Shown here: positions 39,086 to 53,100 of the stretch, piece after piece
How the letters are laid out: each line of letters opens with the position of its first letter
How positions within the stretch are numbered: the first letter of the stretch is position 1
Assembly: GCA_034509925.1 (NCBI GenBank)
Contig: CM067526.1
Coordinates: 7,334,244-7,398,243 of the forward strand
Reading direction: 5' to 3'
Length of the DNA: 64,000 nt
DNA from: Hirudinaria manillensis
Lineage: Eukaryota > Annelida > Clitellata > Hirudinida > Hirudinidae
Program-made: the position numbers and the translations under genes
Notes under the pieces: model-generated
What the model saw: only the letters and a program-made list of their open reading frames with translations
Database searches by the model: none
What the model was told of the DNA's origin: nothing

Positions 39086-39383
39086 AAATCTGTTCGTCCC
39101 GAACAGACATCTATTCCCATTTTCATTTTTACTCTAGGAAAAGGATCCAATCTTCCAACAATCTCATGGCTGCAAATCCCAGATCCATTTGCTTTGCCAT
39201 CTTCTGGGATTTCTGTTTCCTCCCTTTTGCTTCTGTGTCCCGCAAGTTTCAGTCGCGTAACATCGCCATTTCTATGCTCAACCTCCTGCTCCACCATGCC
39301 GCCAGATCTCAGACTCTCTACAGGATCACCTGCTCCATTTTCCTTGCTAGGCACTCCCCCGAAATCCCGAGCACTCCCTTCTG

Positions 39384-40472
39384 TTATTTCCAATGGAGCC
39401 GAAACATCAGCTGGTAAATCTGTTCTGTAGACTCTACTTGTTCCACCATCAACTTCGTGTGCTTCACTGGTAACTCAATGTCCTTCATCGGTGACTCCTC
39501 GGGCGGTACTAATAACTTCGCAGACTCTGTCGGGAAATCCATTGGCTGTTCTGTAGACTCTACTTGTTCCATCATCAAATCCGTGCGCTCCACCGGCAAC
39601 TCCACGTGACTCATCAGTAACTCCTCGGGCTGCACCAACAACTCCACATGATCCACCGGCAATCCCACAGGCTCCTCCGAAAGTTCCACTTGCTCCACTA
39701 AAACCTCCGTGAGCTCTCTGGGCCCTGCTGATGACTCGACCTGATCTGATAACTCTATGGGCGCCAACGTCAAGTTCTCTAAGTCTGCCATCACGCACAG
39801 AGTTTCTGGAGACACGCACGCACTGTGGTTGGATGTGCCTTCTAATGACTCCATCCCAATGCTGCCAGAAACGGTACTTGGACCATCAGAACTCTTCTCA
39901 GTAGAGTTTCCACCAGAAACCAAAGAGGCATCCTGACGCGGAATCGCTGTGTTTTCCAAATCGCCCCTAATAGTCCTCCTAGAGTTCTCTGCAAACTTTC
40001 TCCGCCACTTACTATATTCGGACTCGAATTCAAAAGAACCAACAGGACTCTTCTCAGTAGAGTTTTCACCCGAAACCAGCGAGACATCCTGACATGGAAT
40101 CGCTGTGTTTTCCAAATCGCCCCTAATAGTCCTCCTAGAGTTCTCTACAAACTTTCTCCGCCACTTACTATATTCGGACTCGAATTCAAAAGAACCAACA
40201 GGACTCTTCTCGGTAGAGTTTTCACCCGAAACCAGCGAGACATCCTGACATGGAATCGCTGTGTTTTCCAAATCGCCCCTAATAGTCCTCCTAGAGTTCT
40301 CTACAAACTTTCTCCGCCACTTACTATATTCGGACTCGAATTCAAAAGAACCAACAGGACTCTTCTCGGTAGAGTTTTCACCCGAAACCAGCGAGACATC
40401 CTGACATGGAATCGCTGTGTTTTTCAAATCGCCCCTAATACTCCTCCTCAACTCATCTACGGACTTTTTCAT
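39384..40472 (-). CDS. LTR-retrotransposon ORF with 52-residue tandem repeats (gag-like, probably truncated)
   Basis: An open frame of 362 codons lies between the 3' LTR and a decayed upstream frame. Its N-terminal half has nearly four copies of a 52-residue unit (core RGDLENTAIPCQDVSLVSGE, then YSKWRRKF). Its C-terminal half is built of shorter degenerate repeats rich in Glu, Pro and Val (VEQVEST, VELPVE and similar). The ATG overlaps the stop of an upstream frame (ATGA) that encodes KPKFGLDWKGTKAEIRERLG, a SAP-like helix-turn-helix seen near the start of some gag proteins. No protease, RT or integrase was seen. It could be a gag remnant or an accessory ORF. It stays open, so it decayed late or the copy is young. 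Confidence 0.55.
   Translation of the reverse strand: MKKSVDELRRSIRGDLKNTAIPCQDVSLVSGENSTEKSPVGSFEFESEYSKWRRKFVENSRRTIRGDLENTAIPCQDVSLVSGENSTEKSPVGSFEFESEYSKWRRKFVENSRRTIRGDLENTAIPCQDVSLVSGENSTEKSPVGSFEFESEYSKWRRKFAENSRRTIRGDLENTAIPRQDASLVSGGNSTEKSSDGPSTVSGSIGMESLEGTSNHSACVSPETLCVMADLENLTLAPIELSDQVESSAGPRELTEVLVEQVELSEEPVGLPVDHVELLVQPEELLMSHVELPVERTDLMMEQVESTEQPMDFPTESAKLLVPPEESPMKDIELPVKHTKLMVEQVESTEQIYQLMFRLHWK
39930..40450 (-). repeat. In-frame 156-bp tandem repeats
   Basis: The phrase GAATCGCTGTGTTTT occurs at 39941, 40097, 40253 and 40409, exactly 156 bp apart, so every copy keeps the 52-codon frame. The central copies are nearly identical; the copy nearest the C terminus has diverged most (CRQD in place of CQD and other changes). 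Confidence 0.9.
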
Positions 40473-40990
40473 AAAATCAAAAGAAATTCTTCCATTTTTT
40501 TATGGGATGGATTCTCGAATTCGTATTCCTCTGGGTCATGGCCATTCTCTGTCAGCCATGTCCCAAGTCGCTCTCGTATCTCAGCTTTCGTGCCTTTCCA
40601 ATCCAGGCCAAACTTTGGTTTGAAACAAACTGCTCCATTGTTTTGTTCCTTCTCTACTTTCTTCGAGCTTATGGACGGAGAATTTGTTTATTTTTTTCAA
40701 GTTTTGTCGCAGAACATTTATTTGCTTTCCTCGGTCTCTGATGGTTGCGCACAGGGTATCTGCTATTTAGTGTTCAATTCGTCAATATCTTTAAAAGACC
40801 TTTCAGCTGGTCTTTCGTGTCCTTTAAATTCCTTTCAACAAATTTCTTCAGATATTCCTCCTTTTAAACAACTTTCGCACAGGTGAAATTCAAGATATTC
40901 GGCTGCAATTCTGATTTCGCCTTCTTGGTCTTGGCATAATTTCAAAATGACAAAAAACGACTTTTGCAAGCTTTAATTTATTTTTACAAT
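40473..40990 (-). pseudogene. Decayed upstream coding part of the LTR element
   Basis: Minus-strand frames include AKTKKAKSELQPNILNFTC, EEYLKKFVERNLKDTKDQLK and WKGTKAEIRERLGTWLTENG, broken by stops and frame changes. The Lys/Glu-rich helical character suits a gag N terminus. No 5' LTR or primer-binding site follows, so the element is truncated at about 40990. Confidence 0.45.
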
Positions 40991-41068
40991 TTCACCATGC
41001 TTAATTTGAGGTTCTACTGATACAGTTTCTACAGGAATCAAACCAAAATGAATTAATAACGTTTAATG

Positions 41069-41590
41069 ACATTTATATGAAACCTATATAAAAACAATCG
41101 TCTAATAGAGTACTATGTTGTGTCAAAATTTCTAAGTAATTGGTAAGAACTTAAGAAAACATTGATTAAGTACAATCACAGTTAAATTTTTATTTACAAA
41201 AAGATGAAAAAGCACACATTTTCTAATATGTTTATTTTTACAATTAAACAATGCCGTTTGATATTTTGCTGAAACAGTTTCTAGAAGAAACAAACCAAAG
41301 ATAAATTTAATATAATAATGTCATAAAATTATTTAATTTTATTATTTTAATAAAAATTTAAATGGTCGTCTTTTTAACGTCCAATGGATGGCAAGATTTT
41401 CGAATAAAGCGTATTTTTACCCTTTATACTTGTGAAATTTATATGAAACCTATATAGAAACATTCGTCTAGTCGACCTCTATGTTGTGTCAAAATTTCAA
41501 AGCAATTGGTTAAGAACTTTCAGAGAACATTTGCACATTACAAACACACATTGCATTTTTATTTATGTAGATAAATAAATTTATTTATTT
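41069..41590. repeat. Two related copies of a dispersed repeat
   Basis: Copy one (41069-41215) and copy two (41437-41590) share TTATATGAAACCTATATA, then CGTCTA, CTATGTTGTGTCAAAATTTC, AATTGGT and TTTTATTTA in the same order. The phrase with TGTGTCAAAATTTC followed by AATTGGTTAAGAA resembles 3' ends of invertebrate LINEs, but no coding part is attached. Confidence 0.6.
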
Positions 41591-42398
41591 TCTCTCGACA
41601 TTAATAAAATTCTAAAAATTCCTTTAAAAGATTAAGTATCTATGTATATTGTTTTCAATTAACGTCGGTGACACCCGCTTATATTATTCGGATTGATTGC
41701 ATTTTAAACTTAGAGTGAGGATGGCTTTGCATAATATTAGAAATATTAGAAAAGTATAATATTGCCTCGAAATTTTCAAGATATTATTTAATATAACCTT
41801 TTCAATTGGAGCACACAATCCATTCATTTGTATGACAAGTTTTTCGAGCCCGAGAGAGCTTCGGAATTTTATAGTTAAAATGTTTTATGCCCTGCCTTTA
41901 TCGAATGGTTATTTACAGAAAGCTGTCGATCTACCTAACTGCCATTTTGCTAATCCACTTGCTTCTTATACAAATTAACTTTAATTATTATCCTACAATA
42001 ATTTCAACCATGTTATTTTTCATAATTTTGTTTGGATTAAACGATCCAGCAGTCCCGATTCAAGACAATTAACTACCGAATTTGTACTTAAAGGTCTCCA
42101 AAAATTAATAAATATTGTGCTAACAGTATTTTCTATGAGGAGTCAATTCAGCCAAAGTGCATTTTTTGCTGGATCTTTAAATCAATGAATAATGCTGTTT
42201 TCTTCCGTCAAAAATTAAAATGTATAATTTAATTTAGGTGATTTTTGGTGTTACATCAAATAAATCACAGTCATTCTGGTTTTAAGAAGATACTTTTTTG
42301 GAATCCCATTTAATTTACTTTAACAGCTATAGTTGCTTAAAAATTTATTTACACATCATTGGTATTTAGGCTTTGGAGAACTTTGGACAACCTCAAGC
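41591..42398. other. Upstream region of TBP
   Basis: No upstream gene or repeat was identified. The TBP promoter and any non-coding first exon should lie in this interval; I found no clear TATA or initiator element that I could defend. Confidence 0.4.
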
Positions 42399-44129
42399 AT
42401 GAATTCTTCTCCAAACTACACATTTATTGGATTCCAGGTGAGTCTTATACTTGTGTGATGATGGCTTTAGATATGAACAAATGTTTTAAAATAATGTAGT
42501 GTTCCAAACAGAGCATTATAGATCTCATGTTGCTACTTAGTTTAATTTTTTTATAATTGACATTGCATGCAGTTTGTTTTTAATGTTTTATAATGGCTTT
42601 TCAATTAATGAGCACCTGTCATTAAGGATTTGTAGATTAACTTGCCCTCAATCCTTTACCTATCATAATTTATGTAATGTTCATGACTTTGTTTTAGCCG
42701 ACCACTCCGGTCACCCAATCATCTGTGTTTTCACCACTAAATAACTTTGCTGTACCACCTACTCCGGCACCTCCCGGTTCAGATTTGGGACAGCCATCAG
42801 TGGGCATGTTTTCAGCTCCTCCTGCCCATACGGGTTCTGTTTCCCATCCACCTTCAGCTTTTAATGTGACCAGTGTAAACACGCCATCTGCAGTGACACC
42901 AGTTTTGAACTCTGTTACTCCACTAAACCCACCAACTCCAGCATCAGCTGAATGCTCTGGTATTGTACCCCAATTACAGTTAAGTATATTTACCTTTAAT
43001 CAAACACATTAGCCTTTGTGATTAAAGAATTGCAATCAAATTACTTACTGGCTAGTTATTTTTGATTGCATGGTTTAGTCAATTTCAACTGATTATCAAT
43101 TTAATTATACTTAATAATTATTACAACATAAATAATTTTATCTTTGAAGAAACATCGTCTGTACTGTAAATCTAGGGTGCAGGCTTGACCTTAAGAAGAT
43201 CGCCATGCATGCACGAAATGCAGAATACAATCCAAAAAGATTTGCAGCAGTAATAATGAGAATTAGGGAGCCGAGGACAACAGCTCTCATATTTAGTTCT
43301 GGAAAAATGGTTTGCACTGGTGCTAAGAGGTATGAAAAATTAAATTGAAATATAGATGATGGATAAGACTAGTTTTGCAATCATTTTTAATCAGAAAAAA
43401 TTAGTAAAATTAACCACTTGAATAGCAATGTTCATTGTTTACATCCTTCATTCTTGTTACATGTTGGGGCAGTTTCAAATTGTTTCTACTTTAATAAATT
43501 CAAATACAATTGAATACCTAGTTTTATTGTATGATTTTCTGGGGCAATTAAAATCATTGATTCAAATAAAAATTTACAGTGAAGAATTTGCAAGATTAGC
43601 TGCAAGGAAATATGCTAGGATTGTACAAAAATTGGGATTTCAGGTTTGTTTTTATTTTAACTGGCGCTATATTTAACCTGTTTTTGCATATTTACCTATA
43701 AAGCTTATTTCCATCAGGCAAAATTTTTGGATTTCAAAATTCAAAACATGGTTGGTAGCTGTGATGTTAAATTCCCAATCCGCTTAGAAGGATTAGTTCT
43801 AATGCATTCACAGTTTTCCAGGTAATTTGTCTTGACAAACATGGCACCACTTAATTTAATTAGTATATCAAACTGGAACATTTTTCAGTTATGAACCAGA
43901 GCTCTTCCCTGGACTTATTTACAGAATGGTAAAGCCTCGGATAGTCCTATTAATATTTGTTTCAGGAAAGGTTGTCCTAACAGGTTTATTTTGCATCAAA
44001 TTAGAATTTAATTAATTTTGCAATATTGAATTTATGTATTCAACAATTGCAGGTGCCAAAGAACGAAGTGAAATAAATGAAGCTTTTGAGAACATATATC
44101 CCATATTGAAAGGCTTTAAAAAGCAATAA
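42399..44129 (+). CDS. TBP: TATA-binding protein
   Basis: Seven coding exons (42399-42437, 42698-42978, 43150-43329, 43580-43643, 43718-43821, 43889-43983, 44053-44129) join in frame with consensus GT..AG introns to give 279 residues. TBP nucleates pre-initiation complexes of all three nuclear RNA polymerases by bending TATA-box DNA with a saddle-shaped core. The first 100 or so residues are Pro/Ser/Thr-rich, without the polyglutamine tract of vertebrate TBP. The core starts at GIVPQLQNIV and shows both direct repeats, with landmarks [69 protein letters not shown] and [16 protein letters not shown]. It is close to animal orthologues throughout. AATAAA (44125-44130) overlaps the stop codon, suggesting a very short 3'-UTR unless a later signal is used. 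Confidence 0.97.
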
Positions 44130-47100
44130 AGGATGTTTATTGACAGATTTACAATTTTATGAGATACCACATTGAATACATGTTTGTTATGACTTGCCTT
44201 TTGCATTTGCAATGTCTTCAAAATATACTAAATTGCAATCAAGTGTTGAAACTACTTTTAGATGACATATTACTTAATTTTTGGGGTCTCATCAAATTGA
44301 ATAATATGAAACTTTTTTCTTAAAATCAGATTCCCATTCGTAGTCAATTTATACATGCTAATTCAATGATGTAGGCCATCACCCGCTCCTTTAGACACCT
44401 GCACTGGAAGGGCCGATCGGCTTCAGACAAATGAGGCGGCCTGGCCATTCTTCTCAGCCCAGATTTGCATATTTTACTTGGAGTATCACTTAAATAGCGG
44501 CTTAAAACATCTTTCTTCCTTAAAACCTTCAATGGTTTATTTTACTCCGGTGGACGGAGAACCAACTTAGCTCCAGAGATGCACTATTATTTATGCATTG
44601 TAATAATAAAATTTTCAGCCTCCTAGAATCTCGGAAATTTGGCAAGATTCTGTCCTTTTTCAATGTCGTTAAGTCTCTCCTAAACCAATCTGTAATAACG
44701 TTAGCTATCTGTTATACTATAAAACTTTTGTCCTATAAACACGTTAAGGACATCAAATAAGATATAAGGAGTCTTACTAGGTTAATGAACTTTCGTGAAA
44801 CCTATAATAATTTATATTTTCCACAGCGGAAGAAGTCCCACTCTCCGTTGCGGAAACTCCGAGAAACAATATCAAAAGCGTTTCTTGATGGAATTTCACC
44901 AATAGTAAAACTTCATTGTTAATAAACTTTATTTTACTCCGGTGGACGGAGAACCAACTTAGCTCCAGAGATGCACTATTATTTATGTATTGTAATAATA
45001 AAATTTAATAGTTAAACATGATTTCACATGTAAGACTTAGCGTGAATATTAAGATATTCTATGATATGAATGAGCGGACCTACCTGCCGGTTTTTAAATG
45101 GTGGGCCGGGCCGTACAGTCACATCTAGGTTGGGCAAAAAATTTCGGCCTGTGCAGTTCTCTAGCCTCCATCACCCTTCTTGAGACACCTTGACCTGAAA
45201 TTTTCTGTTTACATTATTCCAAAACATAAAATGTAATTTTTATACGATAGTTTTTTTTAGTGGTTTTTACTACATGAAATATTATACATAAACATGAGGG
45301 TGATAATAAAGTTATGCTTGTGACATACTGAAACTTGGCTGATTTCGCGCATCCTATCGTCCGCGGAGTTATTGAGCTACATTCGCATATTTGAGAGTTT
45401 TTACTCTTCCTCGATGGACATCAGTGAGTCTCAGACTCGCTCTCCTATAAAGGGAAACTGTTGGGTGTAGGCCATGTCTTGGTGCTGATCTCGACTGCTG
45501 ATAAACGGATCTCATAGATGGTTAAAAGCCAAAGCAATCTCGGGAGGAGCACGAACTTCAGCCGTCACACTTTAAAACTTCCCTATGTATATATATGTAT
45601 ATAGCCGTCGAACCTCCGTCGTTTTCGGTCCATCTGTGATTTGACTGAATATGGCGTCCTTCACGCTATTGCCGATGAATGGATCAGTCGAACATCTTTC
45701 CTGGGCTCTTCGCATTAGTATCGGGGTTCGTTATCCCGCCATATGGAAGAACATTGCGAATTCCCACCCCCCCACCCCCGACTAAAAAGAGACTTCTATT
45801 ACATAACTCCCATCCTCAAAAAAAAAACAAATCTCGATTGCGGCGACTAGCTAATAAACTTTTTCCAATCAGCCTACCGTCAATGTAACTCAACAGAAAC
45901 AGCTGTAGTAAAGGTCTCCTCAGATGTGACTGTCGAGGCAGCCGACCAAGGAAAACTCACACTTCTCATCCTGCCTGGTTTATTGGCTGCATTTAACACC
46001 GTGGACCACAGCATACTTTGCTGGAGATTGCAGTCTTCATTCGGCTTCTACGGACCAACAGCTGGCTGCGGACCTATCTCAACGGACGAGTATGCCAGAT
46101 TAAGATCGGAGACACAATTTCGTCGAGGGTTAGCGTCAATTTGTGCCATTCCTCAGGGATCGGTTCTCGGCCCAACCCTCTTCTCAATATATACTACGGA
46201 CCTGTCAATTATCATCGCCAGCCATGGGCTGCGATCACATTTCTATGCCTACGACAGGCAGGTTTATGATCTCTGTGACAGAGTCATAGATCCTTCCATG
46301 CAGGTCTCGGCGTGCTTTGACGATGTCTATCAATGGATAAAATCGGAGTCGCCTACTACTCAATTCAGATAAATCGGAGGTCATTTGGTTCACAACCCAC
46401 CCTCATAGTCATCATTGCCCATCTGCGACTGTAGGAAATGATTGTATTTTGCCATCACCCTCATTTAGAAACCACGGCATCTTCCTGGACTCTGACTTGA
46501 CCATGCATGCTCATGTTGGCGTGTGCTTCATGATGCTGCAGCAGATCCAAGCTATTGCAACCTATTGTACATTCCGTCGTTCGCGAATAGAACACTCGTC
46601 ACTTCTTTAGTTCTTTCTAAGCTATTGTAACTCAGTTCTGGTCGGGCTACCCAAAACTCTAGCTACAATCCGTCGTCAATGTAGCTGCCAGGCTTGTCAT
46701 GAGGAAGCACAAATATGACCACTTTAACCCCATCCTTTCTAGTGCCTCAATAAGGTAGACCCCTTCTATATCTTGCATCGAAAGTGACTCTTCGTTCCGA
46801 CCGGGCACCTCAGAGGTGCTGGGAACAGGTTGTAAATGGATCTGAAACCAACTTCCATCTCAGGTCACATCCGCGGCAACCATTGAAAGCTTCAGAAAGT
46901 CTCTCAAGACGCATTTATTTGGTGGCCTTGAAATCCTGTGATTCGGACTTACGTCATAAAGATTGTCTTTTTTTTGTTTTATTTCGTGTTTCCATCTAGA
47001 CGGAACCGACACGAAAAGAGGAGCCACATTAGTGAGAGGAGCTGCATTTAAGAAGTAACCAAATTTCAAAAATTCCGAATAATTCAAATATCGTTTCGAT

Positions 47101-50100
47101 AAAGAGGACAGCGTCAAAATAAAGCTTTGTATTTCCTGGTAAGGTTCCATAATTTATTTTCATTCTGATATAACCAAAACTTACCTATAACCAGGGAAGC
47201 TCTAGCCCTGCCCGAGGGGGCCCTAGCCCTACCAGAGAGCCTAACTCCACCTATCTTTCTTCTCGTTTAAATTATAAAATGATAACAAAGATATAAACGG
47301 AACTCCAACTACCACTCGTAGCGAATGCCTTTCGGATAATTCTTGGTGAAACATTACTCCGAAGGCGGAGGCGGCGAGCCGATAGTCGAACACGTACCTG
47401 CAGCATATCCAAAACCCAAGCGCGCCTCCGCTACACCATTAACACACACGGGCCGTCGCCTCATTTTTTCACCAGGTTTCGGTCTAAGAACGGGTTTCGT
47501 CTAGACGGAACTGCCCTAAATCATAGCCAGTGCGTATCATATTGAACATCTACATCAGTGAAATAATTAACAGGATCTATATCCATTTGATGTTGGTTGT
47601 TACTCTGGGTATTCCGGTAGAGTAAGCCCTGTTTAGTATTAATAAAACTTAACTCTGCCCACCAATATTGACATACTGCAATGTACGTCAATATATGACA
47701 TTGATTAGAATGTTTCGAATAGACATTAAGCAAAATCAATCGCTTTTGTTTTATTCATTGGAATGTAGATCTGAGCATATGATCTGGTTTGCCTTTCCAT
47801 GGTTATTTTTAGGCCTAATTCTGCTGAAACCAAACGACTTTCCGCACTCCACAAATTACCAAGAAAATGTACCTGTGGGATAACCAATTTATTAACTTCT
47901 TAACTATGTTTGCTGGTGTAATAAATGATTGCATTATCAATAAATGATACTAAACACTTACATGGTCCCCATTTTCTACATTGATGTTGATAGCCTTGGT
48001 CATGACTCTTGACATTTGTCTTATTGTTTTGTACAACAGCAGACAAAAATCTAAGTCTTTTATGTGCCAAAGCCACTTACAACTTGCAAATAGTAGTGGT
48101 CTTCCTGCTCCATGACATACAGAACCAGATGCTGCTATCTCTTCGCGCCTTGTTATGGATATGGGTTGGACATAATTTTTTCTCTGGCAGTGAATGGACA
48201 ACTGATTAAGTGCTGATAGAAAATTCTAAAGTAGCTGTGGAGTTTTCACTTTTGCCAGACACTTTAGATAATGAGCACCATCTTCCAAAGAACTGACACT
48301 GAACATTTCTGTCAGTCGATCAAACTGCTGCTGCAGTCCAATTTTTATAAAACCGCTAGCAACAGATGTTACTGGTTCAAATTGAAATTTTGCTGAACAA
48401 TTAATGAATCGGAAATTGCATAGATCTCAGACTGGATGCTCTGCATTTCTGAAGTGCTAGTGGCAGAAGTCAGAGGACAGCCAAGAAAATTGGCAGGTAT
48501 TTCATTGAACGCTTGTAAAATATGGCATATTTTATAAATATTAATCAATTATTTATAGTTTCAATGTCTTTGCGGTCGATTCTACAACTAAATATAAAGC
48601 AATATTAAACTTGTGAAATTGTTGAAATATCAGTTAACTTTGCGTTTGTTTTTATACTTTAACCTCTCATTAATATTCATGAAAATCCTGATTGGCCAGG
48701 ATTATTCGAAAAAAGATTGGTCGTAAACGGGAGAACTTCCAACATGTGAGCCTAACAACAAATTGCGTGAGCCCTAACTCAGGAAACCGCTTGCCGTAAC
48801 TCCAAACGCAGCAGTTCCACTGAATCAATTTTAAAAATTAATACATCAAACGAATCATGAAACTATCCTCTATAATTTCTATTTTTTAAATTTTCTTGCA
48901 AATCCACCTATTTTGTTCACGAGGCCAAAACGACACTGACCCTTACGCTGCGTGTTGAGTCAACTTCAAACTCCAAACGCAGCAGTTCTACTGAATCAAT
49001 TTTAAAAGTAAATACATCACAAGAATCATGAAACTATCCTCTACAATTTCTATTTTTAAAATTTGCTTGCAACTCCGCCTATTTCGTTCACGATGCCAAA
49101 AACGACATGGAGTCGGAAGAAATGACCCAGTTAAAAGTTTAGCCGGCGATTATTCTAACACGAAACGCAGCAGTTCCAATTTTAAAAATAAATACATCAA
49201 AAGATCAGGAAATTATCCTATATAATTTGAAGTTTTTAAATTAACTCCATTTATTAATTTTATTTGATCCAAAATGTTTCTCAGTTGCACGCGCCCGCTT
49301 CTACCGTTCATTATTCAAATAAATTTCAAATCTTGATGTCGCGCGTATATAAGTGGCTTTACATCAAATTTAAAACCGAAAAAAAAACGTTAATGAAAAG
49401 ATACATGTCTAGTAGGGTGCCAATCAAAAAATTTTTTTTCGAAATTGTTTATTCCCGTTCCAGAAATTTGTTCCTTTTACATTTCTAAGGCTATATACAA
49501 AATTTTAGGTAAATCAAACGTCATTTAGAACTGTCTCAAGCATCTTGAACATCCCAATGCTTAAACATTGCGTATAATAGCGAAAATTACATGTTGCGCA
49601 CATTTCACATGGTTAACTTCGATAGCAAGAAATATTTTAGGTTTTTTTTTAAAATCTGTTTAATTTCGAATGTGAACAGGGAGGGCGTTTATTATTTTAC
49701 TTCATTATTTCAGGTCCGCCCTAATCTTATTCAAATCACCCCTCCGTCCTATGATTGGCTGAATGACCTCATGCAAATAATTGTTTTTGTTTATTTTCTG
49801 ATCCACTTTGTTGTCGGGCTCTAATGACGCTGGTCGAGGTCGATACATAGATTAACTGTCTATTTACACGCTTGTTTGTGGTTCTATTTATTGGAATGGA
49901 GAATTGGATGGAGAAGTACAAGTTGAATGAAAGTCTGATGATTCTTTCTATGCTACTGGCATTTTTAATTTTAGCTGTTTTTGGACAAAGGAAAACATGG
50001 ATTGCTACGGAATCAATTATGATATGCGTGTCAGGATTGGCATTTGTTATATTTCCAAAACAAATCCTGATGATTGAAGTGAGCCTCAATTTTCAATACT

Positions 50101-53100
50101 GATTATGGTTTTAAGTATCTTTGGAATTGGAGGAAGGACGCCAAAGTTAGTAAATTAAATTTTGATGTTCCACTCGTTTTAATTTTCGAGACTGGCCAAT
50201 TGGGAAGTGTAGAAGTTGATCTGGCGCGCTTCTTTGGATTAACGTTGCTGTGCTATGGACTCACCTGGCTAATTGCTAGAGAAACTAGAGATGGGACTGT
50301 TATCATTGCAATGTTACAGTCAAGAGCTTTTGTACTTGTTTGAGCTATGTTTAATAAAGTATTTTATTACAAATTTATGGAATTGTATCTTTGTAGACGA
50401 GTCTATGTCTTGTTATTTTGCAAAGTTTTGTATTCTTTGGAACCAAATCTCCTGCTAAAACAAAGGCATCTAATAACTCAGAGCAAACTAATATTTTCTA
50501 ACCAAGTATTCTACTATTTCCTTATCTATTTTACCATTGAGAATTGGTACATGTTGATTAATATTTACAATCACATTTTAGATGTTTTTTCTCTGGATTT
50601 TGCCAACATTTTTGTGGTTTCTGGGAAATTTGCTGCATTTAGCCAGGAGCTTTGACTTCAATTCTTTTCCACAACACAACATTTGTCTAAATAACCATCT
50701 TAAACTTGATGCCATATTGATTTTTGCACTAGGAATTGCTTTTATTGCATTCCCAAGCCAAATTTTGCAATATTTGGTAAGTGCTTTGTATTTGTATTTA
50801 TTGCAAGACTTATATCTCAATTAATGCATACAGTTCAAAATTTCTGGCAATAAAGTATCTCTGCATGTGGTTAGAAGTATTGGTTCTCTGAACATTGGCA
50901 GCAGTGTGAATACCTTGCATGCCCCAGGATATCTTCACGAAAGAGATAAAAGGGCAGTTTTGCTCATTCATATTATGGTAATATTCTAAAACACTATCTA
51001 AACTATACTACGATGCCAAATAAAAATTTTAAATAATTAAGATTGGTGCACCATTGATTGTTTTGATTATATAGCAATACTATATATGCATCAAAGTTTA
51101 TTTAAATAAGAAAAAGTTAACATTAAATACTTTAAAATAAAATTTAAAAAAACAAAAGCTCAAATACTAGAAGATAATGATGATGGTCCAATAGATGTAT
51201 CAATTCATATTCATAATTATCAAATTATTTTTGAAAACCTTTTCACAAGTCTTTTATGACATTTATATGTCTAAAAAATTGTAACTCGAAAAAAATTGGG
51301 TTTGCATTATCGTTTAAACATTAGACTATGTTTTCATTCTGTGATGGTGTTTCATTCTTTTAATGTTTTTTAGATGGAATTACATTGAAATATTTCATAT
51401 AAAGTTTGGCTTAATTAAAATCTGATTTAATGTATCCATATCATTTTGCTGGTAAGGACAAATGTTTTAAAATTATTAGTAAAGTTATCTAATTTTTCAG
51501 ACATATTTCCTTCAACTTGGTTACTGGTATTTCTGGCTCTCAAGAGGCTCAGTACAATTGCATCTGGGATTAGTGTTTTTACCACTTCTAGGGAATGCAT
51601 TTGTTGGTTACTTTTGGGGTGGAACAAATGTCTACAAACTGAACACTGCTGAAATGGATGAGAAAAGAAGAGAGTTTAAACTTGATTGACCAAATAGAGA
51701 TTCTATGAATTCTTGATTTTGATGTCAGCTTTTTTTTCAACTTGTATTATATTTTCTTTTTGTTTGTATTTTTTATGTAATTAAGTAATGAATTGTCATC
51801 TAAATTTAAATTTCACTGCCTACTCTCTATGATAACGTTTTCCAAACACATTAGTTGAATTTTGGTCATTTTGAGGTAAATTCACTCAAACTTTTGGCTT
51901 CATTTTATTAATTGGGACTAACTAGTTTTGGTTTTCTTCCAAAAAGAATGCATTAGTGCAATTAATTTACATGTGTTTAAATTGAAAAAATCATTTTTGC
52001 TGTTTTTCTAAATCATTGAAACTAACTAATAAGCAGAATTGTGGAGAATTGTAAACTCAACATTATATGCAGAACATGATATCAGGTGCAAGTGTCTGTG
52101 ATTGTCTGCAATGTCAATACAAGTTAATCAAAATAATTACATACTGCAGTAAGACAATATTGATGGGCAGTAAATTGGGCAAAGTTAAGTTTCAAAGTTT
52201 TTAGTTTTAATACTAAAATTCTACTTCACTAGCTCAACATATATGCTAATCTTTGCATAACCTCCAAGTTTCATGCGACACGACCCTTTCAAAGTCTGAA
52301 TTGATACACTATGGCAAGAGTTAATTGAGATGCCACTTTATTTAAAAAATCTGTCACATTACCTACCGAATGATGGTTCAGGGGGCTGACAAGGACCTCC
52401 GTCATGTGAGTCCGAAAAGACCCGCTGTTAAAAGAAAAAAATTGCTAGCTGGCGAAAAATGTAACTCGCAACGAACCAATTGTAAAAATAAATTCATCAA
52501 CCAAATCAGGAAACTGTCCTCTATAATTTCTATTTTTCAAATTTTCTGTAACTCCATCTACTTATTTCTTTTCACCCAAAACGTCATGGATCCTCCCTAA
52601 AGCGTGCTGCGTTAACTTTGAACTCAATAAGCAACAGTTCCACCAAACCAACTTTAAAAATAATTGCATCAAACAAATCAGGAAATTTGTAACCAATAAT
52701 TTTAATATAATTTGTTTTTTTTTCATATTTCTGCAACTTCATCTATTTATTTCATTTGACCCAAAGCGTTTATTAAAAAATGTCGAGATGAATCATGTTT
52801 ACCCTTTTCTGATGTCTTAATTTTTCTAATTTTGCCTTCCAAATCTTATCCTGAATTCTGCATAAATCTATTTCAATGTCACCCAATGAAGGACTTGGCA
52901 TACAGTAGCAACTGATTGGTCATGTTCTAAGCTTCTTGATGTGAAATACCTGTCAGTTCTTGGTGGTCATGTTCAATGGAGAATTCTTCATCTTCAGAAT
53001 TATTACCACAGTCTTTGATGTTTGCTGTGTGACATCCTTCATCCAGTGAAATGAATTCCTGAAAATTCATATCTGAGGGAAGAACAGAGACACATTCAGT